The notes: generated by a model not told the origin, from the letters alone. A DNA stretch of 64,000 nt from Buttiauxella gaviniae ATCC 51604 (GCF_001654835.1 NZ_LXEP01000029.1:162207-226206); one strand, 5' to 3'; counted from the stretch's first letter, positions 18,229-28,764 are shown. Numbers and translations: made by a program.

Positions 18229-19004
18229 AATAGACTCCTTGTCACACCGATACGGCGTAAGAATGCTTGTTCGGCCGCATCTCCAGGGAGCAACGCCTGG
18301 CGCAGACGGGAACTGGGGATGAGCAGTAATTCAGATAACGAGCCGCTTTCAATGAGCCTGCCGTTTTCCAGCAATGCTGCGTGGTCGCAGATAGCTTTCA
18401 CGACTTCCAGTTGATGGGTTATCAGCACAATGGTGACGCCAAGCTTATGGTTAATATCTTTCAGTAGTGCCAGCACGGATGCGGTGGTTTCACTATCTAA
18501 TGCGCTGGTTGCTTCATCACACAGCAGAACATCAGGATGAGCAGCCAGCGCGCGAGCAATTCCTACACGCTGTTTTTGCCCACCGGATAGCTGTGAAGGA
18601 AAAGCCTGTGCTTTATCGCTAAGGCCTACTAACTCGAGTAGTTCAGTGATGCGTTTTTGCCGCTCTTCACGAGGCAGGCCCGCAATTTCTAACGGTACGG
18701 CAATGTTGTCCGCCACATTTCGCGCATGAATCAGGTTGAAGTGTTGGAATACCATTCCGGTGCGTTGGCGATGCACTCGCAACTCCCGGTTATTGAGCGT
18801 GGTGATATCGACACCTTGCATCAGAATGAGGCCCGAAGTGGGCCGCTCCAACAAATTAAGGCAGCGAATCAAGGTGCTTTTCCCAGCGCCACTGCGCCCG
18901 AGAATGCCGTAGATTGCGCCGTCTGGCACAATCAGTGAGACATCATCCAGTGCCGGTTGGCCTCCTCCGGCATACACTTTGCTCAGCCGCTCAAGGGTTA
19001 TCAT
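18213..19004 (-). CDS. MetN-like ABC transporter ATPase lacking the NIL domain
   Basis: A 263-residue ATPase with Walker [10 protein letters not shown] (36-44), signature LSGGQKQR, Walker [13 protein letters not shown] and the H-loop LITHQLEV. E. coli MetN is about 343 residues because of a C-terminal NIL (ACT-like) domain that binds methionine and inhibits transport. Here only about 35 residues follow the nucleotide-binding core. Methionine trans-inhibition is therefore not expected, which suits a transporter for another substrate. Its ATG overlaps the binding-protein stop by 4 bases. Confidence 0.87.
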   Translation of the reverse strand: MITLERLSKVYAGGGQPALDDVSLIVPDGAIYGILGRSGAGKSTLIRCLNLLERPTSGLILMQGVDITTLNNRELRVHRQRTGMVFQHFNLIHARNVADNIAVPLEIAGLPREERQKRITELLELVGLSDKAQAFPSQLSGGQKQRVGIARALAAHPDVLLCDEATSALDSETTASVLALLKDINHKLGVTIVLITHQLEVVKAICDHAALLENGRLIESGSLSELLLIPSSRLRQALLPGDAAEQAFLRRIGVTRSLLCEVA

Positions 19005-19810
19005 GACTGTGGCGTAGCAACCGGGATCACTGAGCCATTAAACTGCTTGCGAATAAAGTCAGCAACCTGCGGTGATTGCAGATCTTTCGCCAGCTCCTTG
19101 ATGCGTGGATCGTTTGCCAGATTTGGGTTGGTAACCAGAATATTGGCATACGGGTTATGAGTGGCACTTTCCAGGCCCAGCGCATCTTTTGACGGCGTTA
19201 ACCCAGCTTCCAATGCGTAGTTACCATTAATCACGGCTAAATCGACATCATCAAGCGAACGCGGCAGTTGCGGCGCTTCGATTTCAATAATTTTTAGCTT
19301 TTTAGGATTGCTGGCGATATCGCGCGGCGTCGCCTGGTTTTGCGCAGCATCTTTAAATTCAGGTTTCAGCGTGATAAGCCCTTTGTCCTGCAATAGATAA
19401 AGAGCCCGACTTAGGTTGGTAACGTTATTTGGTAAGGCGATCGTGGCATTTTCCGGCACCGATTTCAGGTCTTTATATTTGTGTGAATAAATCCCCAGTG
19501 GCTCGATGTGAACAGTGGCCGCAACGGTGAATTTTTTACCTAACGCTTTCTCCTGGTCGCGTAAATACGGAACATGCTGGAAGTAGTTGGCGTCCACATC
19601 GCCGTTGGCCAGTAGTTCGTTGGCATTTACGCCGTTACTGAGCTCAATGACTTTGAGCTTTAAATTAGGATCGAGTTTCTGCACAAAGGCCAGAATTTCT
19701 GCGTGTGGTACAGCATCTGCTGCAATACGTAAGGTATCTGCTGCTTGAGCACTGAAAGCCAGAGTCAAAGACAACGCGATCCCTGCCAGTTTAAAAGAGG
19801 CATATTTCAT
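19001..19810 (-). CDS. MetQ/NlpA-type substrate-binding protein, no lipobox
   Basis: A 269-residue binding protein of the NlpA/MetQ family ([14 protein letters not shown] core, here [14 protein letters not shown]). The signal peptide ends AFSAQA-AD with no Cys, so the mature protein should be soluble in the periplasm rather than a lipoprotein as MetQ is. It probably captures a sulfur- or amino-acid-related compound for the MetNI-like transporter. The ATG at 19810 has an AAGGA box 8 bases upstream; a TTG five codons earlier overlaps this box and was rejected. Confidence 0.85.
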   Translation of the reverse strand: MKYASFKLAGIALSLTLAFSAQAADTLRIAADAVPHAEILAFVQKLDPNLKLKVIELSNGVNANELLANGDVDANYFQHVPYLRDQEKALGKKFTVAATVHIEPLGIYSHKYKDLKSVPENATIALPNNVTNLSRALYLLQDKGLITLKPEFKDAAQNQATPRDIASNPKKLKIIEIEAPQLPRSLDDVDLAVINGNYALEAGLTPSKDALGLESATHNPYANILVTNPNLANDPRIKELAKDLQSPQVADFIRKQFNGSVIPVATPQS

Positions 19811-19828
19811 GGTGGTTTCCTTCAATAT

Positions 19829-20866
19829 TTAAGCGATGAGTTCAGTGCTGCTACGTAAGACATCCGGGTAATAACGTTCCGCCACGTCGGGATGAGATCG
19901 CAGGCGGCCTTTCAGGTAATTCCAACCAACATCACGCAGTAACGGGTTGTGAGGATCGCTTTCCGGACCATGAACCTGGCTTGCAAGCTCAGGGGGCAAT
20001 GTATAAACCGGAACCACGGCATCTAACTGTGCACCAAGGAAAAATGCGATGGACTGGCGCTCCTGTCCAGGCGGAGGAGAAACCACGCGATGAACCGTGG
20101 CGCGCAAGTAGCCATTGGTTGCCAGTTCAAGCAACTCACCAATATTCACCACAAAACTACCGGGTAGGGGGGCTGCATCTATCCAGTTATCGGGGCTGAC
20201 TTCAACCTGTAAACCCTGCTGCCTGTCTTGTAGCAGGAAGCTTAGGAAGCCGGAGTCCTTGTGAGCGCCAACACCCTGATTACTATCGGTAGCCTGTTGG
20301 CCGGGATAGCGAATCAGCTTGATATGCTCGTTGGGTTTGTTGCCATACAGGTCATCAAAGCTATTAGCCGGTAACTTCAACGCTAATGCAAAAGTGCGTA
20401 GTAATTTCAACGCCACAGCGGTCATTTCACGCTGAAATTGCAACAGAGTCGGCTTGAGAGTTGGCAGCGATTCAGGCCACAGGTTGGGCCCTTGCAGACG
20501 CAGCCAGCCAGGCTGTGATGGACTGACGGAAAGTACCGGGCGTTCAGCGCCAATATCAAATTGCTCACGCCAGTCAGGTTTACCACGTGTTAATTCGCTG
20601 GCGGCGCGGTTGTAACCACGAAAATGGGGGGAGTGAATCATCGCTACTTTTTGTTTTTCTGCGTCAGGCAAAGAGAAAAACAGCTGGGCTTCATCCTGAA
20701 CGGCCTGTTGCAGTTCCGGGCTGATGCCATGATTAATCAGATAAAAGAAGCCGATGTCACGAGCAGCATGGCGTAGTTGTTCAAGAAAGACTGCACGGTC
20801 GGTGTCGGTGCCATCAAGGGCTAAGAGATCGAGTATTGGCAATGCCTGGGTCGTTGTTTTGCTCAT
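19829..20866 (-). CDS. Fe(II)/2-oxoglutarate-dependent oxygenase (IPNS-like)
   Basis: A 345-residue oxygenase of the isopenicillin N synthase-like family. It has the N-terminal non-haem dioxygenase segment (DIGFFYLINHGI, 37-48) and the iron facial triad His202-x-Asp204 and His259. The 2-oxoglutarate-binding Arg270-x-Ser272 is also present. It heads an operon with a MetQ/MetN/MetI-like transporter, so it may oxidise the imported compound, perhaps releasing sulfur or nitrogen. The ATG at 20866 has GGAG 6 bases upstream; an open frame 23 codons further upstream lacks such a site. The substrate is not known. Confidence 0.83.
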   Translation of the reverse strand: MSKTTTQALPILDLLALDGTDTDRAVFLEQLRHAARDIGFFYLINHGISPELQQAVQDEAQLFFSLPDAEKQKVAMIHSPHFRGYNRAASELTRGKPDWREQFDIGAERPVLSVSPSQPGWLRLQGPNLWPESLPTLKPTLLQFQREMTAVALKLLRTFALALKLPANSFDDLYGNKPNEHIKLIRYPGQQATDSNQGVGAHKDSGFLSFLLQDRQQGLQVEVSPDNWIDAAPLPGSFVVNIGELLELATNGYLRATVHRVVSPPPGQERQSIAFFLGAQLDAVVPVYTLPPELASQVHGPESDPHNPLLRDVGWNYLKGRLRSHPDVAERYYPDVLRSSTELIA

Positions 20867-21150
20867 TTTGCACTCCACGTAATTCAGATGTTTTCCCGTC
20901 ACGTTTTGATGTTTTAACCCAACAATAATTTCCACAACGACAGCGCTGACTCATGGTTTATCCCTTCTTGATTGATATGTTGTTCGTGGAAATGACATTG
21001 CCGCAACTGCGTCACGCCGCCCAATATTGTTATCTTCTAAGTTATTGCTGGACGGGGTTCTAAGCTTTTGCAGAATTTGGCAATCAACGGTAATTAAGGT
21101 TTGTTGCCAAACAGGCTTGCTTTTTTTTCATTCATCTTTTACTTTATTGT

Positions 21151-21164
21151 TATGTTATAACATA
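21151..21164. promoter_or_regulatory. Zur box upstream of ykgM
   Basis: A perfect 14-bp palindrome, TATGTTATAACATA, lies 14 bases before the ykgM start in the form expected for a Zur operator. Zur would repress ykgM-ykgO when zinc is sufficient. The rest of the 312-bp gap (20867-21178) contains the start region of the divergent oxygenase operon and a T8 tract, and no further gene was seen. Confidence 0.85.
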
Positions 21165-21178
21165 TCCTGGAAAAGAGA

Positions 21179-21436
21179 ATGAAACGTGACATCCATCCCT
21201 TCTATCGAACAGTCGTGTTCCACGACACCACCGCCAATGAGTTCTTTAAAGTGGGTTCTACTATCAAGACAGACCGGGAAATTGAGCTCGAGGGTGTGAA
21301 ATATCCCTATATCACACTGGAGGTTTCATCGGCCTCTCATCCACATTACACCGGTAAACAAAGAACATTCACCAATGAAGGCAGTCCGGCTCGTTTCCAG
21401 CAGCGTTTCGGTCGTTTTTTTGGCAAGGGAGAGTAA
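21179..21436 (+). CDS. ykgM: Zinc-independent ribosomal protein L31B
   Basis: An 85-residue type B L31 protein (bL31-B) without the zinc-binding CxxC motifs of the housekeeping form. It replaces zinc-containing L31 in the ribosome during zinc starvation and thereby frees zinc. The sequence closely matches E. coli YkgM ([23 protein letters not shown]). It forms a two-gene unit with ykgO, three bases apart. A Zur box lies immediately upstream. In E. coli ykgMO is at a different locus. Confidence 0.96.
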   Translation: MKRDIHPFYRTVVFHDTTANEFFKVGSTIKTDREIELEGVKYPYITLEVSSASHPHYTGKQRTFTNEGSPARFQQRFGRFFGKGE

Positions 21437-21439
21437 GAG

Positions 21440-21580
21440 ATGCAGGTTCTGAATTCATTACGTAGTGCAAAGCAGCGCCATCCAGATTGCCAGATTGTGA
21501 AGCGTAAAGGGCGGCTGTATGTGATTTGCAAAAGTAACCCGCGTTTCAAAGCGGTGCAGGGTGGGAAGAAGCGGCGTTAA
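21440..21580 (+). CDS. ykgO: Zinc-independent ribosomal protein L36B
   Basis: A 46-residue bL36-B protein (starts [18 protein letters not shown], ends QGGKKRR), the same length as E. coli YkgO and nearly identical. It lacks the full zinc-ribbon cysteines of housekeeping L36. It starts 3 bases after the ykgM stop with a GAGTAAGAG purine stretch as ribosome site, so the two are one Zur-controlled operon. Confidence 0.95.
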   Translation: MQVLNSLRSAKQRHPDCQIVKRKGRLYVICKSNPRFKAVQGGKKRR

Positions 21581-21582
21581 GA

Positions 21583-21603
21583 CAAGGGGCATTTCGCCCC
21601 TTG
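21583..21603 (+). terminator. Hairpin after ykgO
   Basis: A perfect 8-bp stem (CAAGGGGC / GCCCCTTG) with a 5-nt loop directly follows the ykgO stop. Only a short T stretch follows (GGCTCTTA), so it may be a modest terminator between convergent ykgO and ylaC. Confidence 0.6.
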
Positions 21604-21623
21604 GCTCTTATAAGTTGTGAACG

Positions 21624-22082
21624 TTACGGACGTCCGAGCGAGAAAATATCGTAAAATGAGAGCTCGCCTTTCGTCGCCACCATCTTATGCAGTAGCGATT
21701 TTTTTTGTTCGTCAACACCAGGGGAATGCAGGATTTTATCGATCAATGTGGGTGGAACGTTACGCGTGTTGTACCACTCACCGTTATAGCAAACGCGTAA
21801 ATCCAGCACATCAATGTCGTCATAGCGATAACGGGGATTCACATCAAAAAAGAAAAAGCCGTTTAGCAGCGCAAACAACACAACCAATAGCCAAACCGAT
21901 CCCGACAGAGTATCCGACTCAAGCATCACCCATAGAGTTGCGAACCAACCTATCCACATGCCAATAAATAACCCCGGATGCTTGCGAATAAAGCTGATGC
22001 TAAAACGCGGGCGATTGTCGCGCTTTTCTTCCGCATTGAGTTGTTCGATTGTATCGGTGAGCAGACGCTGAATTTCAGTCAT
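21624..22082 (-). CDS. ylaC: Inner-membrane protein YlaC
   Basis: A 152-residue protein matching E. coli YlaC (156 residues). Two hydrophobic helices (about 34-52 and 60-78, ending [15 protein letters not shown]) are followed by a soluble domain with [11 protein letters not shown]. Its function is unknown. It is followed by maa in the same backbone order as in E. coli. Confidence 0.93.
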   Translation of the reverse strand: MTEIQRLLTDTIEQLNAEEKRDNRPRFSISFIRKHPGLFIGMWIGWFATLWVMLESDTLSGSVWLLVVLFALLNGFFFFDVNPRYRYDDIDVLDLRVCYNGEWYNTRNVPPTLIDKILHSPGVDEQKKSLLHKMVATKGELSFYDIFSLGRP

Positions 22083-22183
22083 GATGGCCTTCTGAACGGG
22101 AACGCGACAGGCAGAGAACTGTTATTTTAAGAAGCCCTGCGAGGGTAAAAAAGTAACAGTTTCGCCATAAAAAACCATAACAG

Positions 22184-22750
22184 TTAATGTGGCGTGTCAG
22201 GCACCATTTTAATCAGCCGAGCTGGGTTTCCTGCAACTACAGAATTCGCCGGAATATCTTTAGTGACGACGGAGCCGGCACCTATCACTACATTATCGCC
22301 AATAGTCACACCAGGGTTGATAACCGCGCGCCCGCCAATCCAGACATTATTGCCAATCGTGACAGGTTTACCGAACTCAACACCATTGTTGCGCGTTTCA
22401 GCATCCAGCGGATGAGTCGCAGTATAAATATGAACACCTGGAGCCAACATGCAATTCTCACCGATGTGAACAGGACAAACGTCGAGAATCACACAGTCAA
22501 AATTGGCGTAGAAGTTTTTGCCGAGGAAAATATTGTAGCCGTAATCACAACGAAACGATGGTTCAATATAGGCATCCAGACTTTGGCCTAATAGTTGTTC
22601 GAGCAGTTCACTACGAATGGCTTTTTCATCTGGAGCGGTGTGATTAAAACGGTGAATCAGATGGCGCGCTTTTACGCGGTCATCTCGAAGCTGTTGGTCT
22701 GCAGGGCGATAAAATTCGCCTGCAATCATTTTGTTTTTTTCTTCACTCAT
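22184..22750 (-). CDS. maa: Maltose O-acetyltransferase
   Basis: A 188-residue left-handed beta-helix acetyltransferase (hexapeptide-repeat family) with a maltose-acetyltransferase N-terminal domain (residues 5-60). Hexapeptide repeats are clear in [37 protein letters not shown]. The catalytic His is in THPLD. It acetylates glucose and maltose with acetyl-CoA, probably as a detoxifying step. A perfect CRP-type site lies 79 bases upstream. Confidence 0.94.
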   Translation of the reverse strand: MSEEKNKMIAGEFYRPADQQLRDDRVKARHLIHRFNHTAPDEKAIRSELLEQLLGQSLDAYIEPSFRCDYGYNIFLGKNFYANFDCVILDVCPVHIGENCMLAPGVHIYTATHPLDAETRNNGVEFGKPVTIGNNVWIGGRAVINPGVTIGDNVVIGAGSVVTKDIPANSVVAGNPARLIKMVPDTPH

Positions 22751-22828
22751 GGTGACGCCTTTTAAAATAGACAGGACACCCGTTACCCTAAGCGATTAGT
22801 TTGTAATTAATGTGGCTATAGCTCCTTT

Positions 22829-22844
22829 TTGTGACGGTAATCAC
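22829..22844. promoter_or_regulatory. Consensus CRP site upstream of maa
   Basis: TGTGACGGTAATCACA is a perfect TGTGA-N6-TCACA CRP operator, 79-94 bases upstream of the maa start, suggesting catabolite control of maa. The rest of the 322-bp gap (22751-23072) between maa and hha shows no open frame or obvious RNA. Confidence 0.75.
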
Positions 22845-23072
22845 ATGGTTAAATGTGTTATTAACAATCACAAATTAAGGGAAGCGACGGACAGAATGTA
22901 GCAAGCCTTACAAAAGAGCGATGAGCAGCTTGTATCTCGAAAGCTGAACAGCCCAGGATAAATATCTATTTAGCACGCTATTAAGTGACAAAAAGAGTTT
23001 CTGAATCCATTTGTCGCTGATTACAACAGCATGTCAGTCTGAAACCATAAAGGTAATAACAGTTAAGGGGTA

Positions 23073-23291
23073 TTAGCGGATAAATTTCCATACAGATGGT
23101 GGTATTTTATCGTAAAGCTTATTCATGGTCAGTTCAGCCAGTCGATGGTCTGCTGCTGAATAAAATACAGCCAGCTCATTATCTGGTAATTCGTATTTAT
23201 TCTTTTCGATTACGCGCTCTAAAGTGTCAATTGTTTGGCAGCGTCGCAGGCGCATCAAATAATCGGTCTTGGTTAGTGGTTTTGTTGTCAT
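23073..23291 (-). CDS. hha: Haemolysin expression modulator Hha
   Basis: A 72-residue all-helical protein nearly identical to E. coli Hha. It binds H-NS and, as a co-regulator, helps silence horizontally acquired genes and haemolysin-type toxin operons. As an H-NS partner it could act on the AT-rich control region of the type I secretion locus near 62.5 kb, as inference. It also acts as the toxin-like half of the Hha-TomB pair. It lies 30 bases downstream of tomB in the same transcript. Confidence 0.97.
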   Translation of the reverse strand: MTTKPLTKTDYLMRLRRCQTIDTLERVIEKNKYELPDNELAVFYSAADHRLAELTMNKLYDKIPPSVWKFIR

Positions 23292-23321
23292 GAAATCACC
23301 TTATTACATCTTGTAATAGTT

Positions 23322-23696
23322 CTAAAAGGAGAGGCTTACAGGGTTAGCGCGACTCTCTGTGACGAAACATCGGAATAACCGATTCCCGGACTTACGCCAT
23401 TTCTGCAAGTCTTGGGCATTGATGCCATAGTTACTGAACAGCATAAATGTATCGTCTAAATATTCGTCAATTTGTTCAATCAATTTACTCTCATCATCGT
23501 ACTTAATTTTGTAATTAAGTGCGAAAGCAGCAATATGCTCAATCAATTCATTCAACTGCAAGTTAATGGCCGAAGTAGGATCATTAACCCAACCATGATT
23601 ACTCTCGCCAAGGTTGGTAAGGCAGTCATGATACAGGTTTTCGCAGAGAAATTTAAGCTGCGCGATATCATGCCGTTTTGGTGAGTATTCGTCCAT
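23322..23696 (-). CDS. tomB: Hha antitoxin-like protein TomB
   Basis: A 124-residue protein nearly identical to E. coli TomB (YbaJ) (MDEYSPKRHDIAQLKFLCEN). It counters Hha toxicity, reportedly by promoting oxidation of the Hha cysteine, and affects biofilm formation. The ATG at 23696 was chosen to match the family start with a GGGG box upstream; the open frame extends 20 codons further. It is the first gene of tomB-hha. Confidence 0.95.
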   Translation of the reverse strand: MDEYSPKRHDIAQLKFLCENLYHDCLTNLGESNHGWVNDPTSAINLQLNELIEHIAAFALNYKIKYDDESKLIEQIDEYLDDTFMLFSNYGINAQDLQKWRKSGNRLFRCFVTESRANPVSLSF

Positions 23697-24206
23697 AATG
23701 CAGCCCCTTTTTATCGAAGAAAATTTGATAAACAAAACGCCTTGGGGTGGACACACCTGGATGAGGTGGGAATCAATTACAACGATTATTCCATATACGT
23801 TTACTATAAATCAATCCGTAGTAGATTTCCTTTCACCATTACGAAAAATTACATTTACAGCAAAGCTGTTTACTCTAACGTAATGTTTATTAAGACTTTC
23901 ACTTTTTTTAAAAGCATTGTCTGATAAATTAACTTAAGTGAATGTTTAGGAAAGCAGTTTATATTCAATAGGTTAATTTTGTGTTGTCGCAATGAATCTT
24001 AAACGAGGTGTAAATAAGAGGTTAATTAAGAATCTTCCTAATATATAAGTATGAACCTTCTTGCCTTATCTGCCAGTGAATTTAAGAAATATCTTGTCAT
24101 CATATTCAACTTCAACTGAGTTTTTATTGCAACATTTAGAAACCTATCGTAGAAAAAGCCAGCAGCTATCGTTATTTATTAATATGACAAATAGGGCCGC
24201 AGATAT
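23697..24206. other. AT-rich intergenic region between tomB and acrB
   Basis: About 510 bp, markedly AT-rich, holding the tomB-hha promoter region. No conserved small gene or clear RNA hairpin was recognised. The corresponding region in E. coli is also long and without annotated genes. Confidence 0.6.
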
Positions 24207-24232
24207 AAAAAAGGCCGCTTGCGCGGCCTTTT
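24207..24232 (-). terminator. Rho-independent terminator of acrAB
   Basis: A GC stem GGCCGC / GCGGCC with a TTGC loop is flanked by A6 and T4 tracts. On the minus strand the stem is followed by a T-run, 18 bases after the acrB stop. Confidence 0.9.
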
Positions 24233-24249
24233 AATTGCAGATTTAAGAC

Positions 24250-27200
24250 TTACTTGTGGTGCTCAACAGCGTGAGTGTGTTCGACATCTTCAGACTTACG
24301 GCTGAAGCGACGGCGAACTACCACGAAGAACACTGGTACGAAGAAGATAGCCAGGACTGTTGCAGTAACCATCCCGCCCATTACCCCTGTACCTACGGCG
24401 TTCTGTGCACCAGAGCCTGCACCGGAGCTGATTACCAGTGGCATTACCCCGAGGATAAACGCCAGTGATGTCATCAGAATTGGACGCAGACGCATACGAA
24501 CAGCTTCCAGCGTAGCTTCAATTAAGCCTTTGCCTTCTTTCTCCATCAAGTCTTTGGCGAATTCCACGATAAGTATCGCGTTCTTCGCCGACAAGCCAAT
24601 GGTTGTCAGCAGGCCTACCTGGAAGTACACGTCGTTGGTCAGCCCACGCAGCGTCGCGGCAAGCAGTGCACCGACAACCCCAAGTGGAACAACCAGCATG
24701 ACCGAGAATGGAATCGACCAGCTCTCGTACAGTGCAGCCAGACACAGGAACACCACTATCAGGGAAATGGCATACAGGGCAGGGGCCTGGTTACCAGATA
24801 AACGTTCCTGATAGGACATACCCGTCCAGTCATAACCAATACCGGTTGGCAGTTTGCTGGCCAGTTGTTCCATCAGGTCCATCGCTTCACCGGTACTCTT
24901 ACCCGGAGCCGCCTGACCAAGGATTTCCATGGACGGTAAACCGTTGTAACGTTCCAGACGCGGTGAACCGTATTCCCAGTGCGCAGAAGAGAACGCTGAG
25001 AATGGCACCATCTGCCCAGTAGAGCCGCGAACATACCAACTGTTGATATCGCTTGGCAGCATACGGAATGGCGCATCAGCCATCAGGTAAACTTTCTTCA
25101 CACGACCACGGTCGATGAAGTCGTTCACATAACTACCACCCCATGCAGCACCCAGTGTGGTGTTGATGTCGCTGATAGAAACACCCAATGCTTGCGCTTT
25201 TTCCTGGTCAATATCGATTTTGAACTGCGGCGTATCTTCCAGACCGTTTGGACGCACGCCCACTAACAGATCAGAGTGTTTAGCGACTTCGCCAAACAAC
25301 TGGTTACGCGCCTGAGTCAGTTTTTCGTGGCCAAGGTTTGCCTGGTCAATCAACTGGAAGTCGAAGCCCGTTGCAGTACCCAGTTCAACGATAGCTGGCA
25401 GGTTAAATGCGAACACGATGGCATCTTTGATTTTCGAGAACTCGGCACTGGCGCGAGCTGCAATGGCCGGAACCTTGTTCTCTTCACCTGGACGCTCATC
25501 CCAATCTTTCAAGGATACGAATGCCAGACCGGTGTTCTGCCCCTGACCAGAGAAGCCAAAGCCGTTAACGGTAAATACGGAGTTAACGTTGTCTTTCTCT
25601 TTTTCGAGGTAGTACTTGGTCACATCATCAAGAACGGCTTGTGTACGTTCTTGTGTTGCACCCGCAGGCAGCTGTGCCATGGTCAGGAACACGCCCTGGT
25701 CTTCATCCGGCAAGAAGGAACTTGGCAGGCGAATAAACAGGAAGGCCATGCCAACCACAATCAGCAGATAAAGCACTAAGTAACGACCGGTGCTACGCAA
25801 AATATTACCGACGCTGTCGGTATAGTGATGCGTGCTCTTGTCGAACATATTGTTAAACCAGCCGAAGAAGCCTTTCTTCTCGTGGTGCTCGCCTTTCGCG
25901 ATTGGCTTAAGCAGGGTGGCACAAAGTGCTGGTGTCAAAATCATTGCTACCAGTACAGAAAGCACCATTGCCGATACGATGGTAATAGAGAACTGACGAT
26001 AGATTGCACCTGTAGAACCACCGAAGAATGCCATTGGTATAAATACCGCCGACAGTACCATCGCGATCCCTACCAGAGCGCCCTGAATCTGCTCCATTGA
26101 TTTGCGTGTGGCTTCTTTCGGTGGCAATCCTTCTTCCACCATCACACGCTCAACGTTTTCTACCACCACGATGGCGTCATCTACCAACAGGCCTATCGCC
26201 AGCACCATCCCGAACATCGTTAGGGTGTTTATCGAATAGCCAAAGATGGCAAGGATAGCGAACGTCCCCAGCAGTACCACCGGTACGGCAATCGTTGGAA
26301 TCAGCGTGGCGCGGAAGTTCTGCAAGAACAGATACATGACCAGGAACACCAGCACGATGGCTTCAACGAGGGTTTTTACTACCTCTTTGATGGAGATTTT
26401 AACGAACGGCGTGGTGTCATATGGATAAACGACTTTCAAACCTGCCGGGAAGAACGGTTGCAGTTTTTCCACGGTGGCACGTACCGCATTCGCGGTATCC
26501 AGGGCGTTAGCACCGGTTGCCAGCTTGATACCTAAACCAGACGCAGGTTGGCCGTTGAAACGTGCAACAACGTTATAGTTCTCGCCGCCCAACTCAACTT
26601 TTGCCACATCTTTAAGCAGAACGCGTGAGCCATCCGTGTTCACTTTCAGCAAAATTTTGCTGAACTCATCGGCAGATTTCAAACGGGTCTGAGCAATGAT
26701 TGAGGCGTTAAGTTGCTGGCCTTTAACCGGCGGAGTACCGCCTAATTGACCTGCTGCGACCTGGGCGTTCTGCGCTTTGATAGCGGCAATAACATCAACC
26801 GGCGTGAGCTGGTAATTGTTCAGTTTGTTCGGATCCATCCAGATACGCATCGCGTACTGAGCACCAAACAGCTGAACATCACCGACACCGCGAGTACGGC
26901 TGATCGGGTCTTTAATGGTTGCGCCAACGTAGTCCGAAATATCTTCCTGTGTCATGGAGCCATCGGTGTTGATCATACCGAGAACCATCAGGAAGCTACT
27001 GGAGGACTTCTCAACGCTAACACCTTGCTGCTGTACTTCTTGAGGAAGCAGTGGCATCGCAAGTTGCAGTTTGTTCTGAACCTGTACCTGGGCGATATCC
27101 GCGTCAGTACCAGAATCAAAGGTAATAGTTATGGTTACAGAACCAGAGGAATCACTGGATGAGGACATGTACAGCAGGTTGTCGATACCGTTCATGTTCT

Positions 27201-27399
27201 GTTCGATAACCTGTGTAACGGTATCCTGTACCGTTTTCGCATCTGCACCTGGATAGTTTGCTGAGATCGAAATTGCCGGTGGCGCAATGGTTGGATATTG
27301 CGCGATCGGTAATTTCATGATCGCAAGCCCGCCCGCCAACATAATAATGATGGCGATTACCCAGGCAAAAATCGGGCGATCGATAAAAAACTTAGCCAT
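24250..27399 (-). CDS. acrB: RND multidrug efflux transporter AcrB
   Basis: A 1049-residue inner-membrane RND pump, the same length as E. coli AcrB and nearly identical. It exports dyes, detergents, bile salts and many antibiotics by proton antiport through AcrA and TolC. The proton-relay residues are present: adjacent aspartates in [14 protein letters not shown] (about 407-408) and Lys in [15 protein letters not shown] (about 940). Twelve membrane helices and two large periplasmic loops are conserved. The acidic, His-rich tail is normal for AcrB. It lies 22 bases downstream of acrA. Confidence 0.98.
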   Translation of the reverse strand: MAKFFIDRPIFAWVIAIIIMLAGGLAIMKLPIAQYPTIAPPAISISANYPGADAKTVQDTVTQVIEQNMNGIDNLLYMSSSSDSSGSVTITITFDSGTDADIAQVQVQNKLQLAMPLLPQEVQQQGVSVEKSSSSFLMVLGMINTDGSMTQEDISDYVGATIKDPISRTRGVGDVQLFGAQYAMRIWMDPNKLNNYQLTPVDVIAAIKAQNAQVAAGQLGGTPPVKGQQLNASIIAQTRLKSADEFSKILLKVNTDGSRVLLKDVAKVELGGENYNVVARFNGQPASGLGIKLATGANALDTANAVRATVEKLQPFFPAGLKVVYPYDTTPFVKISIKEVVKTLVEAIVLVFLVMYLFLQNFRATLIPTIAVPVVLLGTFAILAIFGYSINTLTMFGMVLAIGLLVDDAIVVVENVERVMVEEGLPPKEATRKSMEQIQGALVGIAMVLSAVFIPMAFFGGSTGAIYRQFSITIVSAMVLSVLVAMILTPALCATLLKPIAKGEHHEKKGFFGWFNNMFDKSTHHYTDSVGNILRSTGRYLVLYLLIVVGMAFLFIRLPSSFLPDEDQGVFLTMAQLPAGATQERTQAVLDDVTKYYLEKEKDNVNSVFTVNGFGFSGQGQNTGLAFVSLKDWDERPGEENKVPAIAARASAEFSKIKDAIVFAFNLPAIVELGTATGFDFQLIDQANLGHEKLTQARNQLFGEVAKHSDLLVGVRPNGLEDTPQFKIDIDQEKAQALGVSISDINTTLGAAWGGSYVNDFIDRGRVKKVYLMADAPFRMLPSDINSWYVRGSTGQMVPFSAFSSAHWEYGSPRLERYNGLPSMEILGQAAPGKSTGEAMDLMEQLASKLPTGIGYDWTGMSYQERLSGNQAPALYAISLIVVFLCLAALYESWSIPFSVMLVVPLGVVGALLAATLRGLTNDVYFQVGLLTTIGLSAKNAILIVEFAKDLMEKEGKGLIEATLEAVRMRLRPILMTSLAFILGVMPLVISSGAGSGAQNAVGTGVMGGMVTATVLAIFFVPVFFVVVRRRFSRKSEDVEHTHAVEHHK

Positions 27400-27421
27400 G
27401 TCTTAACGGCTCCTGTTTAAG

Positions 27422-28621
27422 TTAAGACTTCGTTTGTTCAGACTGTGCGCCAGCGGCTGCTTGATCCTGGCCTTTATTTTCTGCCGCCACTTCCTGCACT
27501 TTCACCTGAACACCGGGTTTCACTTTTTGCAAACCGGTCACAATAACGCGATCACCATCCTTCAACCCACTGGTTACCAGCCATTTGTCGCCGATAGCTT
27601 GAGCTGCGGTGATATTGCGCACTTCTACTTTGTCATCTTTACCAATAACCATTGCTGAAGCATCACCACGCGGTGTACGAGTCACACCTTGTTGTGGAAC
27701 TAACAGTGCGTTTGGATTGGTACCTTCTTCCAGTTGTGCGCGAACAAACATGCCCGGCAGTAACGTTTTATCTGGATTCGGGAAGATAGCTCGCAAAGTG
27801 ATAGAACCGGTGGTCTGGTCAACCGTCACATCAGAAAACTCTAAAGAGCCTTCTTGTGGGAAAGTGATACCGTCGTTGGTCACTAATTTGACTTTAGCTT
27901 TACCGTTTTCTTGTTTCAGTTTGCCTTCAGCCAGCTCTTGCTTAAGGCGCAAGAAATCATTGCTGGATTGGGTTACATCGACATAAATCGGGTCGAGCTG
28001 TTGTACGGTTGCCAGTGCAGAAGCTTGTCCGCTAGTCACCAGAGCGCCTTCTGTAACAGAAGACTTACCAATGCGACCGCTAATAGGTGAAGTCACTTTG
28101 GTATAGGCAAGGTTAATGCGAGCAGTTTCAACGGCGGCTTTAGCAGCCACAACAGATGCGTTTGCCTGTTGAGAATCGGCAAGTGCAGTGTCGTAGTCTT
28201 GTTGACTGATGTACTTAGTACCTAACAGTTTCTGATAACGTTTAAGCGTCAGCTGAGCAATATTTGCACTTGCTTGTGCTTTTGCGAGGTCGCCTTTAGC
28301 GCTGTCATATGCGGCCTGGTATGTTGCAGGGTCGATTTGATACAGCGAAACGCCAGCCTTGATTTCACTTCCTTCTTCGAAGTTACGTTTCAGGATGATG
28401 CCACTGACTTGCGGGCGAACTTCTGCAATACGATAAGCGCTTGTACGGCCAGGAAGCTCTGTAGTTATCTGCAAAGGAGCACTTTTCAGAGTTACCACAC
28501 CCACTTCCGGGGTATGCGGCGCACTCTGTTTTGTCTCTTTGTCATTACATCCTGTAAGTACTAAGCTGCCTGAGAGCATCAGAATGGCCGCCAGAGGCGT
28601 AAACCCTCTGTTTTTGTTCAT
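27422..28621 (-). CDS. acrA: Periplasmic adaptor lipoprotein AcrA
   Basis: A 399-residue membrane-fusion protein (E. coli 397). A lipoprotein signal peptide ends LVLTGC. A lipoyl/coiled-coil hairpin (about 100-170), a beta-barrel and a membrane-proximal domain follow. It bridges AcrB and TolC. The ATG at 28621 (MNKNRGFTPLA) has a GAGG box 7 bases upstream and matches the family start; an open frame nine codons longer was rejected. Confidence 0.97.
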   Translation of the reverse strand: MNKNRGFTPLAAILMLSGSLVLTGCNDKETKQSAPHTPEVGVVTLKSAPLQITTELPGRTSAYRIAEVRPQVSGIILKRNFEEGSEIKAGVSLYQIDPATYQAAYDSAKGDLAKAQASANIAQLTLKRYQKLLGTKYISQQDYDTALADSQQANASVVAAKAAVETARINLAYTKVTSPISGRIGKSSVTEGALVTSGQASALATVQQLDPIYVDVTQSSNDFLRLKQELAEGKLKQENGKAKVKLVTNDGITFPQEGSLEFSDVTVDQTTGSITLRAIFPNPDKTLLPGMFVRAQLEEGTNPNALLVPQQGVTRTPRGDASAMVIGKDDKVEVRNITAAQAIGDKWLVTSGLKDGDRVIVTGLQKVKPGVQVKVQEVAAENKGQDQAAAGAQSEQTKS

Positions 28622-28712
28622 ATGTAAACCTCGAGTGTCCGATTTCAAAGTTGTTCAATGGATCAAATGTCCACAAACCCATTGCTGCGTTTATATTATC
28701 GTCGTGCTATGG

Positions 28713-28736
28713 TACATACATTCACAAATGTATGTA
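28713..28736. promoter_or_regulatory. AcrR operator
   Basis: A 24-bp inverted repeat, arms TACATACATT and AATGTATGTA, identical to the characterised E. coli AcrR operator. It overlaps the acrAB promoter and lies 29 bases before acrR, so AcrR should control both directions. Confidence 0.93.
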
Positions 28737-28764
28737 AATCTAACTACCGTTATTTCACCCACTT

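Noticed and set aside
24275..24811. Plus-strand open frame of 178 codons antisense to acrB
   Set aside because: The Thr/Ser/Arg-rich translation is a typical shadow of a hydrophobic membrane-protein gene on the other strand.
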